The notes under the pieces: generated by a model
The model's input: the letters and a program-made list of their open reading frames with translations, nothing else
Told to the model about the DNA's origin: nothing
Databases searched by the model: none
From: Hylemonella gracilis
Lineage (GTDB): Bacteria > Pseudomonadota > Gammaproteobacteria > Burkholderiales > Burkholderiaceae_C
Length of the DNA: 64,000 nucleotides
Assembly: GCF_004328645.1 (NCBI RefSeq)
Contig: NZ_CP031395.1
Location: forward strand, 2,815,501-2,879,500
Reading direction: 5' to 3'
Shown here: in pieces, positions 8,266 to 17,241 of the stretch
How the letters are laid out: each line of letters opens with the position of its first letter
Numbering within the stretch: the stretch's first letter is position 1
Made by a program: the position numbers and the translations under genes

Positions 8266-9918
8266 ATGGAACTCCCCAAGCTTCAAACCGGCAAGCGCCA
8301 CACCCTGCCCCGCCCCCCCGGCTCCGCCGACGCGCTATTGCTCGCCCGTCTGGCCCAGCGCGAGAAAGAAGCGGGGCGTCTGCTGGCCATCGTCTGCGCC
8401 GACGCGACCGACACGCAACGCCTGATCGACGAAATCACTTTCTTCGCACCCACGCTGCGCTGCGCGGTGTTTCCCGATTGGGAGACCCTGCCCTACGACA
8501 GCTTTTCGCCGCACCAGGACCTGATCAGCGAGCGCCTGGCCACGCTCTGGCGGCTCTACAACACCGGCCAGAGCAGCACCGGCTCGGTCAGACCGGCAGA
8601 CGCCATCGACCTGGTGCTGATGCCGGCCACGACCGCGCTCTACCGTCTGGCACCTCCCAGCTTTCTGGCGGCCACCACCTTCGAGTTCAAGGTCAAGCAG
8701 AAGCTGGACGAAGCCGCCCTGCGCAGCCAGCTCACCCTGGCCGGCTACAACCACGTCACCCAGGTGGTCAGCCCTGGCGAATACGCGGTACGCGGCGGCC
8801 TGATCGATCTCTTCCCCATGGGCTCGGCCGTGCCCTACCGCGTGGACCTGTTCGACAACGAGGTGGACAGCATCCGCACCTTCGACCCGGACAGTCAGCG
8901 CAGCCTCTACCCCGTGCCGGAGGTACGCCTGCTACCGGGGCGCGAGTTCCCGATGGACGAGGGCTCACGCGCGCTGTTCCGTCGCCGCTGGCGTGAACTG
9001 CTGGAAGGCGACCCGACCAAGAGCCGGCTCTACAAAGACATGGGCAACGGCGTGGCGACGGCGGGCATCGAGTACTACCTGCCTTTGTTCTTCGAGCAGA
9101 CCGCCACGGTCTTCGACTACCTGAGCGGGGGCCGCCAGCAGAGCGCGACGCTGGTGCTGCACGGCGACATCGAGCCCGCGCTGCGGCGCTTCTGGAGCGA
9201 CACCCAGGACCGTTACCGCCTCGCCCAAGGCGAACCCGAGCGCCCGCCCATGCCGCCCGAGCACCTGTTCCTGAACGCGGAACAGTTCTTCACCCTGGCC
9301 AACGCGCATGCGCAACTGGCCCTGAAAGCAGCGGGTAGCGGCCAGGAAGCGCCAGACTTCGCCGAGTTCGACCGCCTGCCCGAAGTCACCGCGGCGCGCG
9401 GCACCGACGACCCCTTGCTCAAGCTGAAGGACCACCTGCGCAACACCCAGCACCGCGTGCTGTTGCTGGCCGAAAGCGACGGCCGGCGCGAAAGCCTGCT
9501 CGATTTCCTGCGCGCCAGCAGCGTGATCCCACCTGCTTTCGACACCCTGGAAGAGTTCCGCGCCAGCGAGGAACGCCTGGGCATCGCGACCGCCGCGCTG
9601 CAGCAGGGCTTTGCCTGGACGCAGGAAGCGCTGGACTTCGTCACCGAGACCGAGCTGTTCGCGACCAGCTCGGGCGCGCGCCGCCGCAAGAAACAGGAAC
9701 AGGTCAGCGACGTCGAATCCCTGATCAAAGACCTGTCCGAGCTCAACGTGGGCGACCCGGTGGTGCATGCCAGCCACGGCATCGGCCGTTACCGGGGTCT
9801 CGTCAACATGGACGTGGGGCGAAGAACCCCGACGGCACGCCCGCGCTGCAGGAATTCCTGCACCTGGAGTACGCCGATCAGGCCGTGCTCTATGTGCCTG
9901 TCAGCCAGCTGCAACTGA
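8266..9918 (+). CDS. mfd: Transcription-repair coupling factor Mfd, N-terminal part (frameshifted)
   Basis: This frame encodes the first 518 or so residues of Mfd: the UvrB-like N-terminal domains (PDWETLPYD, GEYAVRGGLIDLFPMG) and the beginning of the RNA-polymerase-interacting domain (VGDPVVHASHGIGRYRGL). After about codon 517 the frame goes wrong and ends in about 34 unrelated residues. The expected continuation resumes one frame over at 9822 and runs to 11798. One added base, for instance a fifth G in GGGG at 9816-9819, restores a 1177-residue protein, close to the roughly 1150 usual for Mfd. Mfd removes RNA polymerase stalled at lesions and recruits UvrA. I cannot tell a real mutation from a sequencing error; the latter seems more likely. 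Confidence 0.85.
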   Translation: MELPKLQTGKRHTLPRPPGSADALLLARLAQREKEAGRLLAIVCADATDTQRLIDEITFFAPTLRCAVFPDWETLPYDSFSPHQDLISERLATLWRLYNTGQSSTGSVRPADAIDLVLMPATTALYRLAPPSFLAATTFEFKVKQKLDEAALRSQLTLAGYNHVTQVVSPGEYAVRGGLIDLFPMGSAVPYRVDLFDNEVDSIRTFDPDSQRSLYPVPEVRLLPGREFPMDEGSRALFRRRWRELLEGDPTKSRLYKDMGNGVATAGIEYYLPLFFEQTATVFDYLSGGRQQSATLVLHGDIEPALRRFWSDTQDRYRLAQGEPERPPMPPEHLFLNAEQFFTLANAHAQLALKAAGSGQEAPDFAEFDRLPEVTAARGTDDPLLKLKDHLRNTQHRVLLLAESDGRRESLLDFLRASSVIPPAFDTLEEFRASEERLGIATAALQQGFAWTQEALDFVTETELFATSSGARRRKKQEQVSDVESLIKDLSELNVGDPVVHASHGIGRYRGLVNMDVGRRTPTARPRCRNSCTWSTPIRPCSMCLSASCN

Positions 9919-11798
9919 TCAGCCGCTACACCGGCGTCAGCGCCGACGAAGCGCCGCTGCACAAGCTGGGCAGTGGTCAGTGGGAAAAGGCCAAGCGCAA
10001 AGCCGCGCAGCAGATCCGCGATGCGGCCGCCGAGCTGCTGAACATCTACGCGCGGCGCGCCGCGCGCGAAGGCCATGCTTTCCGCTTCTCGCCACGCGAC
10101 TACGAACAGTTCGCCAACGACTTCGGCTTCGAAGAGACCGCTGACCAGAAGGCCGCGATCCACGCGGTGATCCAGGACATGGTGTCACCCCGTCCCATGG
10201 ACCGCCTGGTCTGCGGCGACGTGGGCTTCGGCAAGACCGAGGTCGCCTTGCGCGCCGCCTTCGTGGCCGTCACGGGCGGACGGCAGGTGGCCTTCCTCGC
10301 CCCCACCACGCTGCTGGCCGAGCAGCACTACCAGACCCTGGTGGATCGTTTCTCCAAGTGGCCGGTCAAGGTGGCCGAGATGAGCCGCTTTCGTTCGACC
10401 AAGGAGATCAACGCCGCGCTCAAGGGCGTGTCCGACGGCAGCGTGGACATCGTCGTCGGCACGCACAAGCTGCTGAGCGCCGACACGAAATTCAAGGACC
10501 TGGGCCTGCTCATCATCGACGAGGAGCACCGCTTCGGCGTGCGCCACAAGGAAGCGGTCAAGGCCCTGCGCGCCGAGGTGGACGTGCTCACGCTGACCGC
10601 CACGCCCATCCCGCGCACCCTGGGCATGGCGCTGGAGGGCTTGCGCGATCTCAGTGTGATCGCCACCGCGCCGCAGCGGCGCCTGGCCATCAAGACCTTT
10701 GTGCGCAACGAGGACAAAGGCGTGATCCGCGAAGCCGTGCTGCGCGAATTGAAGCGCGGCGGTCAAGTCTATTTCCTGCACAACGAGGTTGAGACCATCG
10801 AAAACCGCCGTAGCAGGCTGGAAGAGTTGCTGCCTGAGGCCCGGATCGCCGTGGCCCATGGCCAGATGCCCGAACGCCAATTGGAAGCCGTCATGCGCGA
10901 TTTCGTGGCCCAGCGCAGCAACCTGCTGCTGTGCTCGACCATCATCGAAACCGGCATCGATGTGCCCAGCGCCAACACCATCGTGATCAGCCGCGCCGAC
11001 AAATTTGGCCTGGCCCAACTGCACCAACTGCGCGGCCGCGTGGGCCGCAGCCACCACCAGGCGTATGCCTACCTGATGGTGCCCGACAAGGAGAGCCTGA
11101 CCAAACAGGCCGCGCAGCGGCTGGACGCCATTCAGGCCATGGAAGAACTGGGCAGCGGTTTCTACCTCGCCATGCACGACCTTGAAATCCGCGGCGCGGG
11201 CGAGGTGCTGGGCGAGAACCAGAGCGGCAACATGCTGGAGGTGGGCTTCCAGCTCTACAACGAAATGCTGGGCGAGGCCGTGCGCAGCCTCAAGGAAGGC
11301 AAGGAGCCGGACCTGCTGGCCCCCATGAGCGCCGCCACCGACATCAATCTGCACGCGCCCGCCCTGCTGCCCGACGACTACTGCGGCGACGTGCACATGC
11401 GCCTGTCCTTCTACAAAAAACTCGCCACGGCCAAGAAGACCGAGCAGATCGATGCACTGCTGGAAGAGCTGGTGGACCGATTCGGCAAGCTGCCGGCCCA
11501 AGCGCAGACACTGATCGACGTGCACCGCCTGCGCGTCATCAGCCAGCCCTACGGCGTGGTGAAGGTGGACGCGACGCCCCAGCTCATCAACATCACCTTC
11601 CGTCCGGACGCGCCCGTGGACGCCATGAAGGTGATCGAACTGGTACGCAAGAACAAGCACATCAAGCTGGTGGGCAACGAGAAGCTGCGCATCGAGCGCG
11701 AACTGCCGGACGCGAAGACACGCGCGCACCTGGTGCGTGACATCCTGCGCTCGCTGGGCCAGCCGCTCGGCGCTGCGGCCACCACCTCCACGCCATGA
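9885..11798 (+). CDS. mfd: Transcription-repair coupling factor Mfd, C-terminal part (frameshifted)
   Basis: This is the rest of mfd in the shifted frame. It contains the end of the RNA-polymerase-interacting domain (LYVPVSQLQLISRYTG), the superfamily 2 translocase with Walker A GDVGFGKTE, DEEH, TATPIPRT and the arginine-finger region QLRGRVGRS, then the TRCF C-terminal domain. Homology starts before the first ATG of this frame, at about 9822, so 9885 is only the first formal start and no ribosome site precedes it. Its stop overlaps the next start by 4 nt (ATGA). If the frameshift is real, the cell would make a motor without damage-recognition domains at best. Confidence 0.85.
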   Translation: MLYVPVSQLQLISRYTGVSADEAPLHKLGSGQWEKAKRKAAQQIRDAAAELLNIYARRAAREGHAFRFSPRDYEQFANDFGFEETADQKAAIHAVIQDMVSPRPMDRLVCGDVGFGKTEVALRAAFVAVTGGRQVAFLAPTTLLAEQHYQTLVDRFSKWPVKVAEMSRFRSTKEINAALKGVSDGSVDIVVGTHKLLSADTKFKDLGLLIIDEEHRFGVRHKEAVKALRAEVDVLTLTATPIPRTLGMALEGLRDLSVIATAPQRRLAIKTFVRNEDKGVIREAVLRELKRGGQVYFLHNEVETIENRRSRLEELLPEARIAVAHGQMPERQLEAVMRDFVAQRSNLLLCSTIIETGIDVPSANTIVISRADKFGLAQLHQLRGRVGRSHHQAYAYLMVPDKESLTKQAAQRLDAIQAMEELGSGFYLAMHDLEIRGAGEVLGENQSGNMLEVGFQLYNEMLGEAVRSLKEGKEPDLLAPMSAATDINLHAPALLPDDYCGDVHMRLSFYKKLATAKKTEQIDALLEELVDRFGKLPAQAQTLIDVHRLRVISQPYGVVKVDATPQLINITFRPDAPVDAMKVIELVRKNKHIKLVGNEKLRIERELPDAKTRAHLVRDILRSLGQPLGAAATTSTP

Positions 11799-12418
11799 GC
11801 GCGCCGTACGAATTCGTGCTGGCCCTGGCCGTGGTGCTGCCCGCGCTGTGGCTGCGGCCCTGGCGCATGCTGGCGCCGAGCGGGCTGCAGACCCCCTTGT
11901 TCGCGACCCTGGCCCTGCTGCCCTTGCTCTGGGCTCTGCCGCATTGGCATGCCATGCCCCTGCAGCTGCCGTGGTCCGGCGCCTGTCTGGTCCTGCTCTG
12001 CCTGGGCTGGCCGCTGGCCGTGCCGGTGCTCACGCTGGTGGCCGGCATCACCTGGGCCTTGACCACCATCACCGGCGCGCAAGCCTTGAGCCTGCTGCTC
12101 TGGCAGGGCCTCGCGCCCGCCACCCTGGCGCTGGGCTTGGGCGCGCTGCTGCGTCGAACCCTGCCACCTCATCCCTTCATCTACATCCTGGGCCGCGGCT
12201 TTCTCGGCACGGCCCTGTGTGTCTTCGCTGCCCGCCTGCTCGCCCAGGCCGCCGGCCACACCCTGCCCCATATCGGCGGGGAACTGTCCTGGGTCGCGCT
12301 TTGGCTCATGGCCTGGGCGGACGCCGTCGTCACGGGCCTGCTCACCGCGATCTTCGTGGCGTACCGCCCGCAGTGGCTGGCCACCTGGTCCGATACCCTG
12401 TACCTTCCCAAAAGCTGA
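11795..12418 (+). CDS. CbiM-like integral membrane protein (ECF permease-related)
   Basis: 207 residues, strongly hydrophobic, with about six membrane helices. The second half (HPFIYILGRGFLG, WADAVVTGLLTAIFVAYRP) resembles energy-coupling-factor permeases of the CbiM type, which bind cobalt or nickel. It starts MSAPYEF, however, and lacks the Met-His N-terminus whose His is a metal ligand in CbiM. No CbiN, CbiQ or CbiO partner is nearby. It is coupled to mfd by a 4-nt overlap and is followed 3 nt later by serB, so it is probably co-transcribed with both. Substrate unknown. Confidence 0.6.
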   Translation: MSAPYEFVLALAVVLPALWLRPWRMLAPSGLQTPLFATLALLPLLWALPHWHAMPLQLPWSGACLVLLCLGWPLAVPVLTLVAGITWALTTITGAQALSLLLWQGLAPATLALGLGALLRRTLPPHPFIYILGRGFLGTALCVFAARLLAQAAGHTLPHIGGELSWVALWLMAWADAVVTGLLTAIFVAYRPQWLATWSDTLYLPKS

Positions 12419-12421
12419 TCC

Positions 12422-13156
12422 ATGACCGCCGCCATCGAACACGCCCCCGGCCTGCTGCTGCAAGGTTTCACCCCGTCCCTGGCTCTGAACGACTTCAAGC
12501 TCATTGCCTTCGACATGGACTCCACGCTGATCAACATCGAATGCGTGGACGAGATCGCCGACGCCGTAGGCCGCAAAGCCGAAGTCGCCGCCATCACCGA
12601 AGCCGCCATGCGTGGCGAGATCACCGACTTCAAGGACAGCCTGCGCCGTCGCGTGGCCTTGCTCCAGGGCGTGACCGTGGCGGACCTCGAAGCCGTCAAG
12701 CGAGACCGCCTGCGCCTCAATCCGGGCGCGGCGGAATTGGTCCACGCCTGCAGACGGGCTGGCCTGAAGGTGCTGCTGGTCTCAGGCGGTTTCACCTATT
12801 TCGCCGATCACGTGCAGGCGCTGCTCGGAATCGACTACGTGCGCGCCAATGTGTTGGACATCCAGGACGGCGTACTCACAGGCTACCTGGTGGAGCAACC
12901 TTGGGGTGATATCTGCGATGGCGCCGAGAAGCGACGCACGCTGCTGCAGACCTGCACGCAGCTCGGCATTTCGCCGCGACAGGCCATCGCCATGGGCGAT
13001 GGCGCCAATGACCTGCCGATGATGGCGGCCTGCGCCGAGGCGGGAGGGCTGTCCGTGGCCTACCATGCCAAGCCCAAGGTGCGCGAGCAAGCCATGGTGG
13101 CCATCCATGCGGGGGGACTGGACCGCTTGCTGGAAGTGGTGCGCCCGCCGGAATGA
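12422..13156 (+). CDS. serB: Phosphoserine phosphatase
   Basis: 244 residues of the HAD superfamily. The catalytic DxDST motif is FDMDSTL with Asp31 (nucleophile) and Asp33; LLVSGGFTYF supplies motif II, and GDGANDLPMM motif IV. The intervening IECVDEIAD and cap region match SerB, which releases serine from O-phosphoserine in the last step of serine synthesis. It lacks the N-terminal ACT-like domain of the E. coli enzyme. It converges with the DUF481 gene, 28 bp away. Confidence 0.92.
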   Translation: MTAAIEHAPGLLLQGFTPSLALNDFKLIAFDMDSTLINIECVDEIADAVGRKAEVAAITEAAMRGEITDFKDSLRRRVALLQGVTVADLEAVKRDRLRLNPGAAELVHACRRAGLKVLLVSGGFTYFADHVQALLGIDYVRANVLDIQDGVLTGYLVEQPWGDICDGAEKRRTLLQTCTQLGISPRQAIAMGDGANDLPMMAACAEAGGLSVAYHAKPKVREQAMVAIHAGGLDRLLEVVRPPE

Positions 13157-13184
13157 GGCGCCCCAGGTCAGAGGTCCACCGGCC

Positions 13185-14024
13185 CTAACCGCCGAATTTC
13201 ATGTTGATCCCCGTGAAGACCAAGGTGTCGAAACGCTGCACGGGGGCCTGCGCCAGACCGTCGTAACGACGCTGCAATTTCACGCTCAGGCTCAGAGAGC
13301 CGTTGAGCGCGACCTGCACACCCATGTCGAACTGTCCGCGCGTACCCTGCACCTCACCCAGACTGCGATTGAGGGTGAGTTTTTGCTGAAACTGCACGGA
13401 TTTCGTGAGCTTGTGGCTGGACTCCTCCCCCAGCATCAACTCGTGCACGTAAAGTTCGTCGTGCAGCTTGCCATTGATTTCCACCCCCGGGCTCATGTAC
13501 CGGTCTTCCCGGTAGGACACACCGCTGAGCACGTCCCAGCTGTGTTTGTCGCCGCGCAGAAATTGGTAACCGAAACCCGTGCTGTAGACCTGCCGCAGAT
13601 CGAGCAGGGCAATCCGGTCGCGGCTCAGCTCCAATCCACCAAAAGCGAACACGTGCTCGGACAGGTTGTGGTCATAACGCACCCCGGCCAGCTCTCGAAA
13701 CGCGGTGGTGGTCTCGCTCCGGCGGCCGGTCTCCTCGTCCTCCACTTCGGAACTGCTTTTGACGAACTCGGCGTTGATGGACAGCCTGTTGGCCTCGGTG
13801 CGACGTTGGGCATCAAGCACGAAGTTCACATTCCGCGTGCGAGCATTGCCCGAGGTCGAAGAGGACGCCGCGCCGACATTGACGGCCCACAAGGAGTCGC
13901 CCGGCAAGGCAGTCGCATGGGCAAACTCGTCATCGGCTTGCGCCTCGGGGCTCACCTCTGCGGCAGCGAGTTGCATGGCACAGAGCAGAACCCCCGCCAT
14001 GCCGACGACGCATGGTTGCTTCAT
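13185..14024 (-). CDS. DUF481 family outer-membrane-type protein
   Basis: 279 residues from the ATG at 14024, giving a signal peptide (hydrophobic GMAGVLLCAMQLAAA, cleavage near AAA-E) and a mature part rich in alternating beta strands. The pattern, with WAVNVGAASSSTSGN near the start of the mature protein and a terminal aromatic-poor INMKFGG strand, fits the DUF481 family (YdiY-like), predicted salt-induced or outer-membrane barrel proteins of unknown function. An upstream ATG at 14048 would add eight residues. No obvious operon partner; serB converges on it. Confidence 0.7.
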   Translation of the reverse strand: MKQPCVVGMAGVLLCAMQLAAAEVSPEAQADDEFAHATALPGDSLWAVNVGAASSSTSGNARTRNVNFVLDAQRRTEANRLSINAEFVKSSSEVEDEETGRRSETTTAFRELAGVRYDHNLSEHVFAFGGLELSRDRIALLDLRQVYSTGFGYQFLRGDKHSWDVLSGVSYREDRYMSPGVEINGKLHDELYVHELMLGEESSHKLTKSVQFQQKLTLNRSLGEVQGTRGQFDMGVQVALNGSLSLSVKLQRRYDGLAQAPVQRFDTLVFTGINMKFGG

Positions 14025-14201
14025 TGCAGTTATTTTGACGGGCTTCATGGCGACGAGCAACCACGAAACCTTCTTATCCGCATTCAATCGTCGGGTTGCC
14101 ACGCGCAGGGAACATTCCTGACGGGCCGCGAACTGAGCCGCCACCCACCGGCACAACGGTTTTGCCGAGGGCCCAGCACCGGACCGTCAATTCCCCTCGG
14201 G

Positions 14202-14229
14202 TTGACAAGCCCCTCGATGTGACTAAGAT
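14202..14229 (+). promoter_or_regulatory. Strong sigma-70 promoter for the small gene at 14258
   Basis: A perfect -35 TTGACA (14202-14207) and a -10 TAAGAT (14224-14229) are separated by 16 bp. The start codon follows 28 bp after the -10 box. This is the clearest promoter in the window. Confidence 0.75.
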
Positions 14230-14257
14230 TTGGGCACTACTCAGTCAGGAGTCCATC

Positions 14258-14485
14258 ATGGCCGTCAGCAGCGTCAACGCCAATTCCATCAACACGGCGG
14301 CTTACGTCGCCCCCCAGCAGGACAACGCCGCACGTCAAACCGAGGAAGTCGAGAGCGCGCAAACCCAGGCGGCGGAAACGAACCGGCAACCGCCACAGCA
14401 AAGCGCGCCGGAGCCGCAAGAGAGCCGTCCCGCGGTCAATACCCAGGGGCAAACCACCGGTCGACTGGTCAACGAAACGGCCTGA
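14258..14485 (+). CDS. Small Gln/Ala/Glu-rich protein with C-terminal NTxGQxxGR motif
   Basis: 75 residues, no signal peptide and no membrane helix; composition suggests disorder (many Q, A, E, P, N). AGGAG sits 6 nt before the ATG and a strong promoter lies upstream, so it is very probably expressed. The last 16 residues (VNTQGQTTGRLVNETA) resemble the last 16 of the protein encoded just downstream at 14571-14885: both contain NT, GQ, GR and end in TA. I do not recognise the family and give no function. Confidence 0.72.
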   Translation: MAVSSVNANSINTAAYVAPQQDNAARQTEEVESAQTQAAETNRQPPQQSAPEPQESRPAVNTQGQTTGRLVNETA

Positions 14486-14570
14486 CGCGGCGGCCTCCGC
14501 CCGGTGCCCGCCATCTCATTCCTCATGATCGCGCCCTGAGCAAACGCGGCGCATCGTCCGACAGCATCCC

Positions 14571-14885
14571 ATGGTCATGGCCTTGCAATCCCTCAACAGT
14601 GGCACCGCCAGCTTGAGCGGGCAGTTGAGTCTCTACAAGGCCCGATTGCAGCAGGCCCAGCGTGAAGCGAGCCAAGCCGAAAACCGGGTTGCTCAGCTGG
14701 AACAGCAGACCCAGACCGCGCGAGATCAGGCGGCTCGCGCCAACGATCGAGTGCGGGATGCGGCAGACAACCCCCCTCGTGCCGCATCCTCCGCGGACAA
14801 TAGCTCGTCCAGCGAGGCGCCCCCCTCCCCCACGATCAATACGCTGGGACAAGTGAACGGACGCATGCTCGACGCCACAGCCTGA
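14571..14885 (+). CDS. Small coiled-coil protein with C-terminal NTxGQxxGR motif
   Basis: 104 residues. Residues about 20-65 form a likely coiled coil (LSLYKARLQQAQREASQAEN and onward, heptad-like with many Q, E, A, R), followed by a Ser/Pro-rich spacer and the C-terminal INTLGQVNGRMLDATA, matching the end of its upstream neighbour. The gap between the two genes is 85 bp with no terminator seen, so they may share the promoter at 14202-14229. An ATG at 14577 is an alternative start; no strong ribosome site is visible for either. Function unknown. Confidence 0.62.
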   Translation: MVMALQSLNSGTASLSGQLSLYKARLQQAQREASQAENRVAQLEQQTQTARDQAARANDRVRDAADNPPRAASSADNSSSSEAPPSPTINTLGQVNGRMLDATA

Positions 14886-14911
14886 GGCGTGGGTCAGGCG
14901 TCGTTTCAGCT

Positions 14912-15649
14912 TCAGCCGCCGCGCTGACGCAGGGCCTCGTACAGGCACACCCCGCTGGCCACGGACACATTCAGGCTCTCCACCCCACCTTTCATCGGAA
15001 TGCTGACCAGCGCATCGCAAGTCTTGCGCGTGAGCTGACGCATGCCTTCGCCTTCGGCGCCCAGTACCAGCGCCGTCGGCCCCTTGAGATCGGACTGATA
15101 CAAGGTCTGCGGCGCATCGTCGCTGGTACCGATGCACCAGATATCGCGCTCCTTCAGCTCGCCGAGGGTGCGTGCGAGGTTGGTCACCATGAAATAAGGC
15201 ATGGTCTCGGCCGCCCCGCTGGCGACCTTGGCCACCGTGGCGTTCAAACCCACAGCGTGGTCTTTCGGTGCGATCACGGCATGCGCACCCGCGCCATCGG
15301 CCACGCGCAAGCAGGCGCCGAGATTGTGCGGGTCGGTCACGCCATCGAGCACCAACAGCAAAGGCGGCCCCACCAGGCTGTCCAACAGGTCATCCAGGCT
15401 ACGCGCCAGCTCGATGGGCTGGACCCGTGCCGCCACGCCCTGATGCCCATGGCTGTTGGCCAGCTTGGACAGGCGCAGGCCGTCCGCTTCGATCAAACGC
15501 ACGCCGGCCTCCTGGGCCCGCACGATGAACTGCCGCATGCGCGCGTCTCGGCGCGAGGCATCGTAATAAATTTCAAGAATGGACGCGGGTGCGGTCTTGA
15601 GGCGCACGCCCACGGCGTGGAAGCCATACAGGATTTTGGGAGACGACAT
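14912..15649 (-). CDS. rlmB: 23S rRNA (guanosine-2'-O-)-methyltransferase RlmB
   Basis: 245 residues of the SPOUT/TrmH family: an N-terminal substrate-binding domain ([11 protein letters not shown]) and a C-terminal knotted methyltransferase domain with [25 protein letters not shown] and [15 protein letters not shown], the three SPOUT motifs. It methylates G2251 of 23S rRNA with S-adenosylmethionine. As read, its 5' end is overlapped for 157 nt by the upstream MocR-type ORF; with one extra base in that gene, the gap becomes 15 bp instead. Confidence 0.93.
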   Translation of the reverse strand: MSSPKILYGFHAVGVRLKTAPASILEIYYDASRRDARMRQFIVRAQEAGVRLIEADGLRLSKLANSHGHQGVAARVQPIELARSLDDLLDSLVGPPLLLVLDGVTDPHNLGACLRVADGAGAHAVIAPKDHAVGLNATVAKVASGAAETMPYFMVTNLARTLGELKERDIWCIGTSDDAPQTLYQSDLKGPTALVLGAEGEGMRQLTRKTCDALVSIPMKGGVESLNVSVASGVCLYEALRQRGG

Positions 15650-17148
15650 GGCGCGATTATCGACTCAGGCCTGAGCTTCCCCCGAAGAAGCTCATGCGCC
15701 AGTTCGCCCAGCAGGCGCAAGGCCGCGTCCACGCGTGGATCATCCGGATGCCCCACGTTGAGCCGCAGGTGGTGCGTGAAGCGCCGGTCGGCCGAAAACA
15801 GCAGGCCGGGGGCGGTGCTGATGTGGTGCACCTTGGCGCGGCGGTGCAGTTCGAGTGTGTCCACGAGGGACGGCAGCTCCAGCCAGAGAAAGTAGCCGCC
15901 CTGAGGGCGTGTGACGCGCGTTCCGCTCGGAAAGTGGCGTTCGATCAGGCTCAGCGCGTGTTGCCGCTGGCTGGCCAGTGCCTCGCGCAAGCGGCGCAAG
16001 TGCCGGTCGTAGCTGCCCTGAGCGAGGTAGTCGGCCAGCGCCAGTTGGGGCGGCAGGGCCGTGGCCAGCGTGGTGGACATCTTGAGCCGCTCGACCACCG
16101 GCGCGTAGCGACCCGCCGCGGCCCAACCCACGCGGTAACCTGGCGCCAGGCATTTGGAGAAGGAAGAACAGTGCAGCACGCCGCCCTCGCGGTCGTAGGC
16201 CTTGGCCGGTGGCGGACGGCGCGCGCCGGCATGCAGCTCGCCATACACATCGTCCTCGATCAGGGGGACGCGGTGGTGAGCCAGCAATTCCACCAAGGCC
16301 TGCTTGCGCGCGGGCGGCATCAGCGCGCCCAACGGGTTCTGGAAATTGGGCATGAACCAACAAGCCGCGACTTGCCGGCTGCGGGGCTGGCGTGCCAGCA
16401 AGGCCGCCAGCGCGTCCAGGTCCACGCCCTCGCGTGGATCGGTCGCCACCTCGACCGCCTTCAGGTTCAGGCGTTCCAGCGCCTGCAAGGCGGCATAGAA
16501 GGCGGGCGACTCGATCACCACCACATCGCCGGGCCGGGTCACGGCCTGCAGACAGAGGTTGAGCGCCTCCATCGCACCGTTGGTGACGATGAGTTCCTCC
16601 TCGGCCAGCGACGTGCCTTGCAGCGCGTAGCGGCGCCGCAGCAGCTGCCGCAGGCCCTCGTCGCCTGCGGTGAGCGCGCCCGTGATGCGCGCGGCGGGCA
16701 GGCGGCGCATGGCCCGCGCGCCGCTGCGCGCAAGGGCCTCGAAAGGAAACAGATGGGCGGCGGGAAAGGCCGACCCCAACGGTGTCACATCGGCGTCGCG
16801 CGTGGAACCCAGCAATTCGTACACCAGTTCGCTGATCGCCACCGGCGTGGCTTCGTCGCGGGGCTGCGCCGCCTGGGGGGAGGAACGCGGCGCCCGGCGC
16901 GCGATCCGCACGAAAAATCCAGAGCGGGGCCGCGCCTCGACCAGTCCCTGCGACTCCAGCTGGGCATAGGCCTGGAACACGGTGGCCGGGCTCAGGCCAC
17001 GCTGCGCGCAGGTTCGGCGCACCGAAGGCAGGCGTTCGCCGGGACGCAGCAGGCCGGCATGGATACCCTCGGCGATGTCGTCAGCCAACTGCTGGTACAG
17101 GTGCTGATCACGGTGGGAATCAGGAGGCGTGGAATCGCTGCGGGCCAT
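15493..17148 (-). CDS. MocR-type (GntR/aminotransferase) transcriptional regulator
   Basis: An N-terminal GntR winged helix-turn-helix (about 17-80) is joined to an aminotransferase fold with the PLP-binding Lys332 in SFSKCLAPG, plus NFQNPLG and IEDDVYGEL. This is the MocR/PdxR architecture: PLP-dependent regulators of amino acid or vitamin B6 genes. I chose the ATG at 17148, preceded by AGGA at good spacing; an ATG at 17169 lies inside a 7-bp dyad that may be the operator. The family-like sequence ends at about residue 490 (LGELAHELL); the ORF then runs 157 nt into rlmB with unrelated residues. One extra G in the five-G run complementary to 15679-15683 would end it at 15665 with 494 residues. 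Confidence 0.85.
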   Translation of the reverse strand: MARSDSTPPDSHRDQHLYQQLADDIAEGIHAGLLRPGERLPSVRRTCAQRGLSPATVFQAYAQLESQGLVEARPRSGFFVRIARRAPRSSPQAAQPRDEATPVAISELVYELLGSTRDADVTPLGSAFPAAHLFPFEALARSGARAMRRLPAARITGALTAGDEGLRQLLRRRYALQGTSLAEEELIVTNGAMEALNLCLQAVTRPGDVVVIESPAFYAALQALERLNLKAVEVATDPREGVDLDALAALLARQPRSRQVAACWFMPNFQNPLGALMPPARKQALVELLAHHRVPLIEDDVYGELHAGARRPPPAKAYDREGGVLHCSSFSKCLAPGYRVGWAAAGRYAPVVERLKMSTTLATALPPQLALADYLAQGSYDRHLRRLREALASQRQHALSLIERHFPSGTRVTRPQGGYFLWLELPSLVDTLELHRRAKVHHISTAPGLLFSADRRFTHHLRLNVGHPDDPRVDAALRLLGELAHELLRGKLRPESIIAPCRLPKSCMASTPWACASRPHPRPFLKFITMPRAETRACGSSSCGPRRPACV

Positions 17149-17158
17149 GGTTTTTCCT

Positions 17159-17181
17159 GGAGCAGGCATCTTATCTGCTCC
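17159..17181. promoter_or_regulatory. Candidate operator dyad for the MocR-type regulator
   Basis: A perfect 7-bp inverted repeat, GGAGCAG (17159-17165) and CTGCTCC (17175-17181), with a 9-nt spacer. It lies between the divergent regulator and cytochrome genes, just upstream of the preferred regulator start. Position and symmetry suggest a regulator binding site; there is no other proof. Confidence 0.45.
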
Positions 17182-17241
17182 GGTCTTTTTTGAATAAATC
17201 TGAAACTTGTGCATCAGATCAAGAAAGGGGAGCATCACGCC

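Noticed and set aside
9811..9830. Programmed ribosomal frameshift in mfd
   Set aside because: No convincing slippery heptamer or downstream structure, and Mfd is not known to use one; a missing base is simpler.
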